6,631 nt of DNA. Source: Chloroflexota bacterium. Lineage in GTDB: Bacteria > Chloroflexota > Anaerolineae > UBA7937 > B3-Chlor. The stretch spans positions 1 to 6,631 of the forward strand of contig JAUWYD010000061.1 in assembly GCA_030616025.1 (NCBI GenBank), given 5' to 3'. Each line of letters begins with the position of its first letter. Within the stretch, counting starts at the first letter, position 1. A program made the position numbers and the translations under genes. Of the stretch, positions 6,467 through 6,631 are shown one piece after another. The notes below the pieces were generated by a model. It was given only the letters and a program-made list of their open reading frames with translations. It was not told where the DNA came from and ran no database searches.

Positions 6467-6475
6467 TGCTATAAT
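6467..6475 (+). promoter_or_regulatory. Extended -10 promoter of the glycosyltransferase gene
   Basis: TGCTATAAT is a perfect extended -10 (TGnTATAAT). There is no recognisable -35 at 17 nt (6447-6452 reads ATGCGC), as is common when the TG extension is present. Transcription would start near 6482, leaving a leader of about 20 nt before the ATG at 6503. Confidence 0.7.
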
Positions 6476-6502
6476 TGGATTGTAGACCGGAAGAGGGACA
6501 GT

Positions 6503-6631
6503 ATGTCCGAGAATGAGCATGAGATAACGGTTGATGTGGTGATCCCAGTCTATAACGAGGAGCGAACTCTGGAACGAAGCGTCACGACCCTACGAGGGTT
6601 CCTCCATGAACGATGCCCTTATCGTTGGCGC
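6503..6631 (+). CDS. Family 2 glycosyltransferase, 3'-truncated
   Basis: Only the first 43 codons are present. The frame continues out of the window. The protein starts MSENEHEITV and then DVVIPVYNEERTLERSV (11-27), the hallmark first strand and nucleotide-sugar binding start of GT-A fold, family GT2 enzymes. Such enzymes transfer a sugar from a nucleotide sugar, often to a polyprenyl phosphate or to a cell-surface polysaccharide. The stretch after it (TLRGFLHERCPYRWR) resembles the polyprenyl/dolichyl-phosphate glycosyltransferase-like subgroup, but the piece is too short to fix the acceptor. ATG at 6503 has GAGGG at 6493-6497, 5 nt away. Divergent from ftsY. Confidence 0.85.
   Translation, partial: MSENEHEITVDVVIPVYNEERTLERSVTTLRGFLHERCPYRWR

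Noticed and set aside
5722..6474. Long + strand open frame (250 codons) opposite ftsY
   Set aside because: It lies antisense to a clear FtsY, its translation has no recognisable domain, and it runs through both promoters. It is a shadow frame.

Overview
The window looks like ordinary chromosomal DNA from a moderately GC-rich free-living bacterium. The best guess is Chloroflexota (Anaerolineae-like). This rests on the feel of the short FtsY and the small protein after the phosphatase, on the PP2C/PQQ-propeller signalling pair, and on the GTG starts of ftsY and prfB. It is a judgement from memory of these families, not a computed placement. There is no sign of phage, IS elements, CRISPR, tRNA or rRNA.

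Layout, left to right. Positions 1-2068, + strand: the 3' part of a PQQ-like beta-propeller gene, a PP2C-type protein phosphatase, and an 85-residue protein of unknown function. They are closely spaced and probably one operon. A propeller next to a PP2C phosphatase suggests the missing 5' part may encode a membrane Ser/Thr kinase with a propeller sensor, but this cannot be seen here. Positions 2097-4069, - strand, convergent to the first block: a lipoprotein of unknown function followed by an 8-oxoguanine deaminase-like amidohydrolase. Positions 4228-5419 and on to 6351, - strand: ftsY (signal recognition particle receptor) then prfB (peptide chain release factor 2), ending in a strong 12-13 bp hairpin. 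Positions 6352-6502: a compact divergent promoter region with a perfect TATAAT on each strand. Positions 6503-6631, + strand: the start of a family 2 glycosyltransferase cut by the window edge.

Two points change the annotation most. First, prfB has an in-frame TGA inside a textbook +1 programmed frameshift site (5327-5342). The true protein therefore starts at a GTG at 5396 and is 372 residues long, not the 334 residues of the uninterrupted frame. Second, the deaminase should start at 3443, which removes 68 spurious N-terminal residues that overlap the lipoprotein gene.

The most interesting unexplained signal is a perfect 8-bp inverted repeat (6399-6421) centred on the -10 box of the ftsY promoter, which looks like an operator. 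The propeller gene also shows an exact 120-nt repeat period with no indels, and the PP2C/small-protein cluster may be a little-described signalling unit. I found no convincing wholly new system.
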